Of a stretch of DNA of 62,237 nucleotides, positions 42,944 to 53,238 are shown piece after piece. Source of the stretch: Caryophanales bacterium (GTDB taxonomy: Bacteria; Bacillota; Bacilli; Bacillales; Bacillaceae_J); contig DULJ01000037.1 in the NCBI GenBank assembly GCA_012840465.1, positions 1-62,237 of the forward strand. Direction: 5' to 3'. How positions within the stretch are numbered: position 1 is the stretch's first letter; every line of letters begins with the position of its first letter. The notes beneath the pieces were generated by a model. It was given only the letters and a program-made list of their open reading frames with translations. It had not been told where the DNA came from and made no database searches. The translations under genes were made by a program, and so were the position numbers.

Positions 42944-43130
42944 TTAACTTTATTCAGCAAAAAGCGTGCTGAATAAAGTTAAGCCTCCGGCGGATGCCTC
43001 AGATTTTCAATGGTAGTTTTTCAAGCAGATCAAAGACTAAGAACGCCACATCCTGTGGTAACGTCTTTGTGACCCACGTCCTGTGGGCCTAAAAATCTGG
43101 GCACAAATACGCCAAGGCGCATTTGATTAT
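42944..43130. repeat. Family A repeat, long copy upstream of guaB
   Basis: It begins with AACTTTATTCAGCA / TGCTGAATAAAGTT and carries two hairpins of the CACATCCTGTGG and CCCACGTCCTGTGGG type, ending GCCAAGGCGCATTTGA. It is the reverse orientation of the 23193-23309 copy, with one extra hairpin. It fills most of the 317-bp gap before guaB. Confidence 0.8.
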
Positions 43131-43132
43131 GA

Positions 43133-44614
<1,482 letters not shown>

Positions 44615-44657
44615 TTTTTAGTGTTAAACTTGTAAAACTTTAACAACCACTCTTTTG

Positions 44658-44688
44658 AAAACAGAGGAAGTTTTCCTCTGTTTTTTTT
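44658..44688 (+). terminator. Terminator after guaB
   Basis: AAAACAGAGGAA and TTCCTCTGTTTT form a 12-bp stem with a very short loop, followed by eight Ts. Confidence 0.95.
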
Positions 44689-44754
44689 ATGTTAAATTTG
44701 GTAGAATAACCGTTGAAGTTAAAAGGGAGACAGAACTTATTGGAGGGATATGAA

Positions 44755-46119
44755 TTGAAAAAATATATAAGGAACAAGAGTTTCCTTTATAGTTTACTTA
44801 CACTATTGTTATTTACTACTTTATTTGCAAACTCCCCTACTAAAGCGAGTGCTGTAGAGCTTGGTCTTGAAGCGGAAGCAGCAATCTTAATTGATGCAAA
44901 TTCGGGAAAAATTTTGTATGAGCTCAACCCTGATATGACTTTACCTCCTGCGAGTATGTCAAAAATGATGACAGAGTACTTATTGTTAGAGGCTATTCAT
45001 AATAAACAAATTAGCTGGGATGAAGAAGTGTCCATTTCGGATTTTGTATACAAAATCTCACAAAATACAAAGCTATCAAATGTCCCGTTAAGAAAGGATG
45101 TTAAATATACAGTAAGAGAGCTTTATGAATCTATGGCGATTTACTCTGCTAATGGTTCAACGATTGCATTAGCTGAAAAAGTCGCCGGTTCTGAGACAAA
45201 TTTCATTAAAATGATGAATGATAAAGCGCAGAAATTAGGGATGAAGGACGCAATGTTCGTCAACTCAACAGGTTTAAATAATAAAGACTTATTAGGCATG
45301 CATCCAAAGGGTACAGGTGAAACGGAAGAAAATATGATGTCACCACGCTCTGAAGCAATCCTTGCCTACTCCTTACTTAAAGATTATCCTGAGGTTTTGG
45401 AAACAGCTAGCATTCCTTTCAAAAAGTTCACAAAAGGAATTGATGGCGAAGGAATTTCCATGTTGAACTGGAATGCCATGCTTCCCAATATTCCTGGTTA
45501 TTTACAGCAATTTGCCTACCAAGGAGTAGACGGACTTAAGACAGGCTCTACAGCCCTTGCCGGCTATTGTTTTACAGGAACAGCAGAACGCGATGGAATG
45601 AGACTTATAAGTGTTGTTATGCGTACAAAGTCACAATATGCTCGTTTTGAAGAAACTAAAAAACTATTTGATTATGGATTCAGCAACTTTGTAGAAAAAG
45701 AACTTTTCCCTGTAAACTATCAAGTCAAAAAGCAAGATGCATTAAAGGTTGAGAAGGGGAAAGAAAGGGAAGTTCAAATTGCTAGTAAAGAAGCTTTAAA
45801 AACTGTAATCAAAACAAATGAAGAAGAGCTCTATGTACCCAAATTAGTGTTAGATAAAAAAGCCCTTACGAAGAAAGGCACATTAATTGCCCCTGTGGAA
45901 AAAGGGCAAAAGGTTGGCTACTTAACCTATGAATATAAAGGTGAAAATAACTATGGTTACCTATTTAAAAACGGTGCTGCTAATGAAAGGGTAGAAATCG
46001 TTGCACAAGCAGGTGTTGAGAAAGCAAATTGGTTCTCATTAACAATGCGGGCAATCGGCGGTTTTTTCGCTGATATCTGGTCAAGTGTAGCCGGTGGAAT
46101 AGCAGGTTTATTTTCATAA
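44755..46119 (+). CDS. dacA: D-alanyl-D-alanine carboxypeptidase DacA (PBP5)
   Basis: This 454-aa serine enzyme removes the terminal D-Ala of peptidoglycan. It has a signal peptide (about 1-34, cleavage after KASA), then SxxK as SMSK in PASMSKMM, SxN as SAN in YSANGS and KTG as DGLKTGST. The C-terminal part is a beta domain ending in an amphipathic anchor (WFSLTMRAIGGFFADIWSS). The start is a TTG at 44755 with GGAGGG 6-7 bp before; an upstream in-frame ATG has no such site. It sits between guaB and pdxS as usual. Confidence 0.95.
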   Translation: MKKYIRNKSFLYSLLTLLLFTTLFANSPTKASAVELGLEAEAAILIDANSGKILYELNPDMTLPPASMSKMMTEYLLLEAIHNKQISWDEEVSISDFVYKISQNTKLSNVPLRKDVKYTVRELYESMAIYSANGSTIALAEKVAGSETNFIKMMNDKAQKLGMKDAMFVNSTGLNNKDLLGMHPKGTGETEENMMSPRSEAILAYSLLKDYPEVLETASIPFKKFTKGIDGEGISMLNWNAMLPNIPGYLQQFAYQGVDGLKTGSTALAGYCFTGTAERDGMRLISVVMRTKSQYARFEETKKLFDYGFSNFVEKELFPVNYQVKKQDALKVEKGKEREVQIASKEALKTVIKTNEEELYVPKLVLDKKALTKKGTLIAPVEKGQKVGYLTYEYKGENNYGYLFKNGAANERVEIVAQAGVEKANWFSLTMRAIGGFFADIWSSVAGGIAGLFS

Positions 46120-46419
46120 AGATACAAAGTAAAAAACAGTAAAATTCATAAAATTTACGATAGAATATTCGAGTATTCCCAGTGAATTTTATGGATTTTT
46201 TATTTTTTTATAAATAAAAATAGGAATTTTTGATATTTTAGGTTAAAATATTTGATAAGCCTTTAATTGTACATGATTAGAAAGACACGATTTGCCGCCC
46301 ATAATGGCGGAAGTCGATGTCCTTTCTTATACTATCGTCGAGAAAAGATATAATATACGATAGTATAAAAAAGAGTAAAGATAAAGAATGAATACATATA
46401 TTTAGGAGGAATTTTCAAA
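46120..46419. other. dacA-pdxS intergenic region
   Basis: It holds the dacA terminator (46147-46208), an imperfect hairpin at 46280-46326 with core GCCGCC/GGCGG, and an 11-bp inverted repeat TATACTATCGT / ACGATAGTATA (46328-46338 and 46357-46367) whose loop carries TATAAT. A repressor operator over a pdxS promoter is possible. Confidence 0.6.
46147..46208 (+). terminator. Terminator after dacA
   Basis: CATAAAATTTAC pairs with GTGAATTTTATG (one G-T pair), followed by a run of Ts interrupted once by A. Confidence 0.85.
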
Positions 46420-47307
46420 ATGTCACAAAATATTGGAACAGAAAGAGTTAAACGTGGAATGGCTGAAATGCAAAAAGGCGGCGTTATTATGGATGTTGTC
46501 AATGCAGAGCAGGCTAAAATTGCAGAAGCTGCTGGTGCGGTAGCAGTAATGGCACTTGAGCGTGTACCTGCTGATATTCGTGCAGCTGGTGGAGTTGCTC
46601 GTATGGCCGATCCAACAATCGTAGAAGAAGTTATGAACGCTGTGTCAATCCCAGTTATGGCAAAGGCTCGTATTGGTCATATTGTTGAAGCACGCGTGTT
46701 AGAATCAATGGGAGTGGACTACATTGACGAGAGTGAAGTATTAACTCCAGCTGATGAAGTGTACCACATTAATAAGCGTGAATACACAGTTCCGTTTGTT
46801 TGCGGATGTCGTGATTTAGGCGAAGCATTACGTCGTATTGGTGAAGGTGCTTCAATGCTTCGTACAAAAGGTGAGCCCGGAACAGGTAATATTGTTGAAG
46901 CTGTTCGTCATATGCGTACGGTTCAAGCACAAATTCGTCAAGTTGCTGCAATGTCAGAAGATGAGCTAATGACATTTGCTAAAAATATTCAAGCTCCATT
47001 TGAGCAAGTTCTTCAAATTAAGCGTGAAGGAAAACTTCCAGTTGTTAACTTTGCTGCTGGCGGTGTTGCTACACCTGCTGATGCTGCATTAATGATGCAG
47101 TTAGGAGCAGACGGAGTATTCGTTGGTTCAGGTATCTTCAAATCAGATAATCCTGAAAAGTTTGCTCGTGCGATCGTTGAAGCAACAACTCATTACGAAG
47201 ACTATAAATTAATTGCTGAGCTTTCTAAAAACTTAGGAACAGCGATGAAGGGTATTGAAATTTCATCATTACAACCTAGCGAGCGCATGCAAGAACGCGG
47301 TTGGTGA
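46420..47307 (+). CDS. pdxS: Pyridoxal 5'-phosphate synthase subunit PdxS
   Basis: This 295-aa (beta/alpha)8 subunit condenses ribose 5-phosphate, glyceraldehyde 3-phosphate and ammonia into PLP. Key parts are [16 protein letters not shown]-type at the N-end, the Lys in [20 protein letters not shown], and [31 protein letters not shown] for phosphate binding. TTAGGAGGA precedes the start. Its partner pdxT lies 346 bp downstream, separated by two family B repeats. Confidence 0.97.
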   Translation: MSQNIGTERVKRGMAEMQKGGVIMDVVNAEQAKIAEAAGAVAVMALERVPADIRAAGGVARMADPTIVEEVMNAVSIPVMAKARIGHIVEARVLESMGVDYIDESEVLTPADEVYHINKREYTVPFVCGCRDLGEALRRIGEGASMLRTKGEPGTGNIVEAVRHMRTVQAQIRQVAAMSEDELMTFAKNIQAPFEQVLQIKREGKLPVVNFAAGGVATPADAALMMQLGADGVFVGSGIFKSDNPEKFARAIVEATTHYEDYKLIAELSKNLGTAMKGIEISSLQPSERMQERGW

Positions 47308-47309
47308 TT

Positions 47310-47459
47310 AGAAAAGCGGAGGTCACCCGTTTAGCGCCGTTCGGACTGGACTGAGCCGGAGGAGATAAAGGAAACACAACGAATGAAATGAGTTGATGTT
47401 GACTTATCGTACGGAGGTGAAGGAAGTCTGCTAGGCGCTGGGTGACCGAAGCTGGACAG
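47310..47459 (-). repeat. Family B repeat, full copy between pdxS and pdxT
   Basis: Outer arms GGTCACCCGTTTAGCGCC and GGCGCTGGGTGACC pair; the inner hairpin is CAAC/GTTG when read on the minus strand. It begins two bases after the pdxS stop, with junction TGATTAGAAAAGCGG. Confidence 0.88.
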
Positions 47460-47462
47460 AAA

Positions 47463-47609
47463 GAAAAACGAAGGCGACTGTAAAGCGACGAAAAAACTGG
47501 AGCACGGCGACTGAGATAAAGGAAACACGACGAACGAAGAGAGTCGATGTTGACTTATCGTAGGAAGGCGTGTGAAGTTTTACGAGTCGCTAGGAGCCGA
47601 AGCTGGACA
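47463..47609 (-). repeat. Family B repeat, second tandem copy between pdxS and pdxT
   Basis: It resembles the 39-187 copy (GAAAAAACTGGAGCACGGCG). The inner hairpin is CGAC/GTCG. A further AGAAAAGCGAAGG remnant follows at 47613-47625. Confidence 0.88.
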
Positions 47610-47653
47610 GAAAGAAAAGCGAAGGTAGTTAGAGTAAAAAGGAGAAATGGAAC

Positions 47654-48244
47654 ATGGTTAAAGTAGGGGTTTTGGCTCTACAAGGGGCTGTAAGAGAACA
47701 TATTCGCGCCCTTGAAGCAACAGGTGCGGAAGCAGTTGCCATTAAAAGGGTTGAACAATTACAAGACATCGACGGTCTTATACTCCCTGGCGGTGAAAGC
47801 ACGACCATGAGACGTTTAATTGATAAATATGGCTTTTTTGAACCGCTTAAGGAATTTGGAAAAAGCGGCAAGCCGATCTTTGGTACTTGTGCAGGTCTAA
47901 TTTTAATGGCAAGCAAGCTTGCTGGCGGGGAGAATGCACATTTAGGATTAATTGATATGACCGTTGAACGTAATGCTTTCGGACGTCAAGTAGACAGCTT
48001 TGAAGCGAGCTTGATGATTACAGATGTTGCTGATGACCTCGTAGGTGTATTTATTCGCGCACCAAGAATACTTGAAGTTGGCAACGATGTGGAGATCATT
48101 TGTAAGCATAATGATAAAATTGTTGCGGTTAAACAAGACAATTTCTTAGCATGTTCATTCCATCCAGAATTAACAGATGATCACCGTATGGCAGAGTACT
48201 TTGTTAAAATGGTTGAAAAAGCAAAAGAAAAATTAGCTGTATAA
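47654..48244 (+). CDS. pdxT: Pyridoxal 5'-phosphate synthase glutaminase PdxT
   Basis: This 196-aa class I glutaminase supplies ammonia to PdxS. It begins [16 protein letters not shown]; the nucleophile is in FGTCAGLIL, and the catalytic His and Glu in [18 protein letters not shown] precedes the start at 8-9 bp. The repeats after pdxS may mean it needs read-through or its own promoter. Confidence 0.97.
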   Translation: MVKVGVLALQGAVREHIRALEATGAEAVAIKRVEQLQDIDGLILPGGESTTMRRLIDKYGFFEPLKEFGKSGKPIFGTCAGLILMASKLAGGENAHLGLIDMTVERNAFGRQVDSFEASLMITDVADDLVGVFIRAPRILEVGNDVEIICKHNDKIVAVKQDNFLACSFHPELTDDHRMAEYFVKMVEKAKEKLAV

Positions 48245-48284
48245 CAGAAGACTATTTGTGGTAAAATATAGTTATAAATACGTA

Positions 48285-48556
48285 AACAGTGTTGACGGGA
48301 ACTAGTAACAATAATTCTTTTTCTAGAGAGTCGGTGGCCGGTGTAAACCGATAAAAGGCTATTGTGAATCCATCCCTGAGCAAAATATTGAACAGCTGTA
48401 AAGCTTATGTAGATGTATAGCTTTGGAGCCAAGTAAATATTTTCGGTTTAAAGACCGTTATGATTATGAGTGGAAAAAGGACTTGTGTTTTTTTTCAATC
48501 AGGGTGGCAACGCGGGTTAACTCTCGTCCCTTTTTATAGGGACGGGAGTTTTTTGT
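48285..48556 (+). promoter_or_regulatory. T-box riboswitch for serS, specifier UCC (Ser)
   Basis: Stem I has GGGA/TCCC and CAATA/TATTG enclosing the specifier loop, with AGTA on one side and GAA-TCC-A on the other; the specifier TCC (Ser) is at 48369-48371. The T-box sequence AGGGTGGCAACGCGGG lies at 48502-48517, and its TGGC fits the GCCA end of tRNA-Ser, as in the tRNA at 50637. A terminator, CTCGTCCC / GGGACGGGAG plus TTTTTT, follows. Uncharged tRNA-Ser should favour antitermination. Confidence 0.92.
48527..48556 (+). terminator. T-box terminator arm
   Basis: AACTCTCGTCCC and GGGACGGGAGTT pair with a TTTTTATA loop, followed by TTTTTT. Confidence 0.85.
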
Positions 48557-48558
48557 AT

Positions 48559-48632
48559 GGAAAAGCGGAAGCCCCCCAATTAGCGCCGTTCGGACTGGAC
48601 TGAGCCGGGGGAGATAAAAGCAACACGAGAAG
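48559..48632 (-). repeat. Family B repeat, truncated copy after the T-box
   Basis: GGAAAAGCGGAAGCCCCCCAATTAGCGCCGTT with the CTGAGCCGGGGGAGATAAAAGCAACACGA part is the left half of a minus-oriented copy. It breaks off where the 52-bp tandem array begins. Confidence 0.75.
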
Positions 48633-48637
48633 CAAAC

Positions 48638-49157
48638 AGGACTCAAAGCGTGTGATTGACGCCCGAAATCAGTGCTAAGGCGCCAAACCGGGACTCAAAG
48701 CGCTTGATTGACGCCCGAAATCAGTGCTAAGTCGTCAAACCGGGACTCAAAGCGTGTGATTGACGCCCGAAATCAGTGCTAAGTCGCCAAACCGGGACTC
48801 AAAGCGTGTGATTGACGCCCGAAATCAGTGCTAAGTCGTCAAACCGGGACTCAAAGCGGGTGATTGACGCCCGAAATCAGTGCTAAGTCGCCAAACCGAG
48901 GCTCAAAGCGCTTGATTGACGCCCGAAATCAGTGCTAAGTCGCCAAACCGGGACTCAAAGCGCTTGATTGACGCTCGAAATCAGTGCTAAGTCGCCAAAC
49001 CGGGACTCAAAGCGGGTGATTGACACCCGAAATCAGTGCTAAGTCGCCAAACCGGGGCTCAAAGCGCTTGTTTGACACCCGAAATCAGTGCTGGGAAGCC
49101 GAAATGGGGCTCAAAGCGAATGATTGACGCCCAAAATTAGTGCCGAAGCGCCAAAGC
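48638..49157. repeat. Family C: ten tandem 52-bp units upstream of serS
   Basis: Ten units of exactly 52 bp start at 48638, 48690, 48742 and so on, with no gaps or insertions. Each reads GGGACTCAAAGCG, a 2-3 base variable spot (CTT, TGT, GGG, AAT), GATTGACGCCCGAAATCAG and TGCTAAGTCGCCAAACC. A partial eleventh follows (GGGAATCATTGCG). Units 9 and 10 are the most diverged. Each can fold through TGATT/AATCA. The array lies between the T-box terminator and serS, so it is in the serS leader. Confidence 0.95.
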
Positions 49158-49199
49158 GGGAATCATTGCGATCCCGATAAAATAAAGGAGGAATATACA

Positions 49200-50480
49200 A
49201 TGCTTGATTTGAAATTTTTACGAGAAAATTTTGTAGAAATTAAAGAAAGACTACAATGTCGTGGTGAGGATTTAGGAGACTTTGATCGTTTTGGTGAGTT
49301 GGATGCAAGACGCCGTGAGTTAATTGCTGAGGGTGAAGTACTTAAAAGTAAGCGTAATGAAGTTTCAAAGCAAGTATCTGTGTTGAAAAGAGAAAAGCAG
49401 GATGCTGATCATCTTATCGCTGAAATGAGAGAAGTTGGAGACCGCATTAAAGTACTTGATGATGAACTTCACACTGTTGAAGATGATCTTCAGCTTTTAT
49501 TGCTATCTATTCCGAATGTTCCACATGAAACAGTACCGGTTGGTGAATCTGAGGATGATAATGTAGTTGTTCGCAAATGGGGCGATATTCGCCAATTTTC
49601 ATTTGAAGCGAAGCCACACTGGGATGTTGCTGACACTCTTGGCATTCTTGATTTTGAGCGTGCAGGGAAAGTTACCGGCAGTCGTTTCGTATTTTATAAA
49701 GGCTTAGGTGCCCGCCTTGAACGTGCTCTTATCGGTTTTATGATGGATTACCATTCAGACAATCATGGTTATGAGGAAGTAATCCCGCCTTATATGGTTA
49801 ATAGGGATAGCATGATTGGAACAGGTCAGCTGCCTAAATTTGAAGAAGATGCCTTCAAAATTGATGGCATGGATTATTTCTTAATTCCAACAGCTGAGGT
49901 TCCAGTTACGAATATGCATCGTGATGAAATTCTGGATGGGACAGCTCTTCCGATTGCTTATTGCGGTTATAGTGCATGTTTCCGCTCTGAAGCGGGATCA
50001 GCAGGTCGGGATACACGTGGTTTAATCCGCCAGCACCAGTTTAATAAAGTTGAACTTGTTCGCTTTGTGAAGCCGGAGGATTCCTATAATGAATTAGAAA
50101 AACTTACAGGTCATGCTGAGAAAATTCTCCAACTTTTAGGTCTTCCTTATCGTGTTATGAGCATGTGTACAGCTGATCTTGGTTTTACCGCTGCTAAAAA
50201 GTATGATATCGAAGTATGGCTTCCAAGTTATGACACATATCGAGAAATTTCTTCTTGCAGTAACTTTGAAGCATTCCAAGCAAGACGTGCCAATATTCGC
50301 TTTCGTCGCGAAACAGGGGCAAAACCGGAGCATGTTCATACATTAAACGGATCTGGATTAGCAATTGGCCGTACTGTTTCAGCAATATTAGAGAACTACC
50401 AACAAGAAGACGGCAGTGTTGTAATCCCCGAGGTATTAAGACCTTATATGGGAAATGTTGAGGTTATTAAGCCAAAATAA
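49200..50480 (+). CDS. serS: Seryl-tRNA synthetase SerS
   Basis: This 426-aa class II synthetase charges tRNA-Ser. It has an N-terminal coiled-coil arm (about 30-100) that binds the long variable arm of tRNA-Ser, and a catalytic core with the class II motifs ([52 protein letters not shown]). AAAGGAGG lies before the ATG at 49200. A T-box and ten tandem repeats lie upstream, and tRNA-Ser lies downstream. Confidence 0.97.
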   Translation: MLDLKFLRENFVEIKERLQCRGEDLGDFDRFGELDARRRELIAEGEVLKSKRNEVSKQVSVLKREKQDADHLIAEMREVGDRIKVLDDELHTVEDDLQLLLLSIPNVPHETVPVGESEDDNVVVRKWGDIRQFSFEAKPHWDVADTLGILDFERAGKVTGSRFVFYKGLGARLERALIGFMMDYHSDNHGYEEVIPPYMVNRDSMIGTGQLPKFEEDAFKIDGMDYFLIPTAEVPVTNMHRDEILDGTALPIAYCGYSACFRSEAGSAGRDTRGLIRQHQFNKVELVRFVKPEDSYNELEKLTGHAEKILQLLGLPYRVMSMCTADLGFTAAKKYDIEVWLPSYDTYREISSCSNFEAFQARRANIRFRRETGAKPEHVHTLNGSGLAIGRTVSAILENYQQEDGSVVIPEVLRPYMGNVEVIKPK

Positions 50481-50496
50481 AAATATCAAGTAACAA

Positions 50497-50526
50497 GGAA
50501 GGGGATTCAAACTGAATCCCCTTCAG
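50497..50526 (+). terminator. Hairpin after serS
   Basis: GAAGGGGATTCA and TGAATCCCCTTC form a perfect 12-bp stem with a 3-base loop. No T-run follows, so its strength as a terminator is uncertain. Confidence 0.6.
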
Positions 50527-50591
50527 TATAGTGCGTAAATTGAACATAAGCTTCGACAACTAATATTTTTAGCTTATTGACTTTTCAATAA

Positions 50592-50620
50592 TTGACACTG
50601 TTTTTTCTCCATGTTATATT
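50592..50620 (+). promoter_or_regulatory. Promoter of tRNA-Ser
   Basis: TTGACA and TATATT are separated by 17 bp, ending 16 bp before the tRNA, an almost ideal sigma-A promoter for a stable RNA. Confidence 0.88.
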
Positions 50621-50636
50621 ATTTATTGTCTTACAC

Positions 50637-50729
50637 GGAGGAATACCCAAGTCCGGCTGAAGGGATCGGTCTTGAAAACCGACAGGCGGGTTAAACCGCG
50701 CGGGGGTTCGAATCCCTCTTCCTCCGCCA
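50637..50729 (+). tRNA. tRNA-Ser (anticodon TGA)
   Basis: The acceptor GGAGGAA pairs with TTCCTCC; the anticodon loop CTTGAAA carries TGA at 50673-50675; a long variable arm is present, as in class II tRNAs; TTCGAAT is the T-loop. The CCA end is encoded and the discriminator base is G, which matches the TGGC of the serS T-box. Confidence 0.97.
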
Positions 50730-50876
50730 TACATAGGAAATCAAATCGTTACTAAGTAGTAGCGATTTTTTTATTTTCCATTTGACACCAGAGTTTTAAT
50801 GGATTTGACATTGTTTTGTAACATAATAGTGGTAGAATTAGAGGGATTTGTTTTGGTTTATGAAGGGGGAAGTATT

Positions 50877-52886
50877 TTGAAGAAAAAGATAATAACAGCA
50901 TTCTTATCTAGTACTCTAGCAATGAATGTATTTTTGCCAAATGTTTATGCAAAAGAAGCACCAAAAGGGGCATCCGTCACAGAGATGGGTGGGCTAACAA
51001 TCCTTGTAAATGAGGTCCCAGTGGCGTTTGACGTTCCGCCTGTAATGAAAAATGATCGAACCTTGGTTCCATTGCGTGCCATCTTTGAAGCGATGGATGC
51101 GAATGTGAATTGGGACGAAAAAAATAGGGCGATTAGTGCGATAAAAAATGATAAAAATATTAATCTAGTTATTGATTCCGATGTTGCACAAATTAAGGGG
51201 GAAGATTATAAACTAGATGTCCCTGCCACTATTTATAAAGACAGGACGCTTGTTCCTTTGCGTTTCGTAGGTGAGGCTTTTGGCGGCGAGGTCGTTTGGG
51301 ATGAGAATGCAAAGAAAATTCAAATTACATTGCCTGATACCACCTTCCAAACGATTGATGCACCGGTCTATGTAAATGATAACAAGCTTGATTTTGGTTC
51401 TTTTACGAGAATTGTTAGGAATGGGGTTACCTTTATTCCACTTCAATCGGTATTGGACAACGCGTCTGGTGAATTAACATGGAAGCAGACAGATGACGGG
51501 ATTGATGTCCAATGGAATGAAACGAAAATTAAATTTGTAAAAGATAAAAATTATGTCATTGTAGATGGAGAACAAATCCAAATTGCAAATCCAATATTTG
51601 ATTATAAGGGTACGCTGGTAATGCCAATTAATCTGGTTCCTAAAGTTTTTGGCGGCTACTCCCACTATGATGCGGATACAAAAGAAATCTTTATTTATAT
51701 CAATCAAGCAAAGTTCAAACATGAGTTTCTAAAAAAGGAAGAGGTAATTTTTAAGAAACCAACGAATGTTGAAAAAGCTAGCTTTGTAGGAAACAGAAGA
51801 ATCATGATTAGTGATAACCCAGAAAATTTAAATGACCGAACATTACCGGAAGACAATGTTACGTTATGGCATGATGAAGTTCAATCTGGGGATGCTGAAG
51901 TCAACCATCGTGTGTTTGGCTGGCATATTAGTGAGCTGGACAAGACTGTTACGGTAGGAATTACAATTGAAAATCTGTCCTCCACCAATGAAATTGAAGT
52001 CGTTGATTTTAAAGGTACAAATCGCAAAACTGCCAATGGCTGGGTGAATTGGGATGTTGGATTGCCGCTTGTTGATAATGTATTAAGCGGGAAAGTCACG
52101 AATGTTCAAATGGACAGTCCTGTTGTAAAGGCGGGGCAGAGTGCATTAATGAAGTCATTTGATGTTCCAAAAGGGAATACACTTGGATTCCAATATGATT
52201 TTACAGTGAAGAAAAAATCAGGCACTGGGGAATTGAAATATAAAATCCGGACAGTTTTAAGCAAAAATGGATCTGATTTAGTGACGATTAAGTCTAAACC
52301 GGTTGAGCTTGATCAAACCGCCCGTCATCCACGTGGTGTATGGAGTGGCTCTCAGCTAACTACTGAACTACCACCATATGAAGTTGGAAGTGAAGAAACA
52401 GCATATCAAATTTCAAATGGGGCAACAGACAATCTGATGTCGCAAGAAAATGGCATCGGTGACAAAGAGCAAATGATAAAAAATCCTGGTCATTTCGGTG
52501 CGTCTTATCTTGTGAAGATCCCAATTATTAATAAAACGGGAGAATCAAAGACTGTTAGAGTTAGCGTAGGTGCCCGTGGTGGAATTTACAATGGAGCTGT
52601 AAAGGTGGATGGAAAAGTCTATTTAATCCCAACTCTCAAGCCGATGACGGAATTAGCTTCTATCATTGATTATGTTTCTGAAAAAGAAAAAGGATTGATC
52701 GAACTTGAAATCATGCATGCTGGCGGCTCAGCATTGCCACTTGCAATTGATTTAGTTACGGTTGAAGAGAAACTGCAAGAATTAGAGGAAACGCAAGAAC
52801 TAGAGAATGTTCAAGATTCCGAGAAAAGTATTCAGGATTCAGAAAAGTTAGTAGAGTCACAAGATGTGCAAGAAATAGTGCAGTAG
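50877..52886 (+). CDS. Secreted copper amine oxidase N-terminal domain (stalk) protein
   Basis: This 669-aa exported protein has a signal peptide (about 1-27, cleavage near VYA-K) and two clear copper amine oxidase N-domains (about 45-155), visible from RTLVPLRAIFEAMDANVNW and RTLVPLRFVGEAFGGEVVW. A weaker third repeat is FIPLQSVLDNASGELTW. The rest (about 285-640) is beta-rich without a recognised domain, and the C-terminal 40 residues are acidic and repetitive (QDSEKSIQDSEKL). Such domains are thought to bind the wall or exopolymers. The start is a TTG after AGGGGGA. Confidence 0.8.
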   Translation: MKKKIITAFLSSTLAMNVFLPNVYAKEAPKGASVTEMGGLTILVNEVPVAFDVPPVMKNDRTLVPLRAIFEAMDANVNWDEKNRAISAIKNDKNINLVIDSDVAQIKGEDYKLDVPATIYKDRTLVPLRFVGEAFGGEVVWDENAKKIQITLPDTTFQTIDAPVYVNDNKLDFGSFTRIVRNGVTFIPLQSVLDNASGELTWKQTDDGIDVQWNETKIKFVKDKNYVIVDGEQIQIANPIFDYKGTLVMPINLVPKVFGGYSHYDADTKEIFIYINQAKFKHEFLKKEEVIFKKPTNVEKASFVGNRRIMISDNPENLNDRTLPEDNVTLWHDEVQSGDAEVNHRVFGWHISELDKTVTVGITIENLSSTNEIEVVDFKGTNRKTANGWVNWDVGLPLVDNVLSGKVTNVQMDSPVVKAGQSALMKSFDVPKGNTLGFQYDFTVKKKSGTGELKYKIRTVLSKNGSDLVTIKSKPVELDQTARHPRGVWSGSQLTTELPPYEVGSEETAYQISNGATDNLMSQENGIGDKEQMIKNPGHFGASYLVKIPIINKTGESKTVRVSVGARGGIYNGAVKVDGKVYLIPTLKPMTELASIIDYVSEKEKGLIELEIMHAGGSALPLAIDLVTVEEKLQELEETQELENVQDSEKSIQDSEKLVESQDVQEIVQ

Positions 52887-52998
52887 TCCTTTGCAGGAGG
52901 GACCCCGTATACTATGCTGGGTCCTTTCTACTTTTAATTTAGGGTTTACTTTTTAGCTATTGTTATTATAATTAATAAATAGACACATTCATATATTT

Positions 52999-53071
52999 GG
53001 CTCCGTAGCTCAGCGGATAGAGCGTCGGTTTCCTAAACCGTGCGTCGGAGGTTCGATTCCTCTCGGGGCCG
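52999..53071 (+). tRNA. tRNA-Arg (anticodon CCT)
   Basis: GGCTCCG pairs with CGGGGCC (one G-T); the D-arm is GCTCAGCGGATAGAGC; the anticodon loop TTCCTAA has CCT at 53032-53034, reading AGG; the T-arm is GGAGGTTCGATTCCTCT. CCA is not encoded. A possible promoter is TTTACT and TATAAT (52945-52972) with a 16-bp spacer. Confidence 0.95.
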
Positions 53072-53238
53072 CTACTAAAACTCTTGGTATACTAAGGGTT
53101 TTTATTTTTGTTCAAATATGTAGATTTCATGTCATTTCTCGGTTAGCGGTAAGAAGATAACAAATGTAAATTATAATGAAGTTATCATTGGATCATAATC
53201 ATTACTTTTCTGCTATTACCGGGGAGGGTTTAGAAAAT

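Noticed and set aside
48638-49157. CRISPR array
   Set aside because: The 52-bp units are adjacent and nearly identical throughout; there are no unique spacers and no cas genes.
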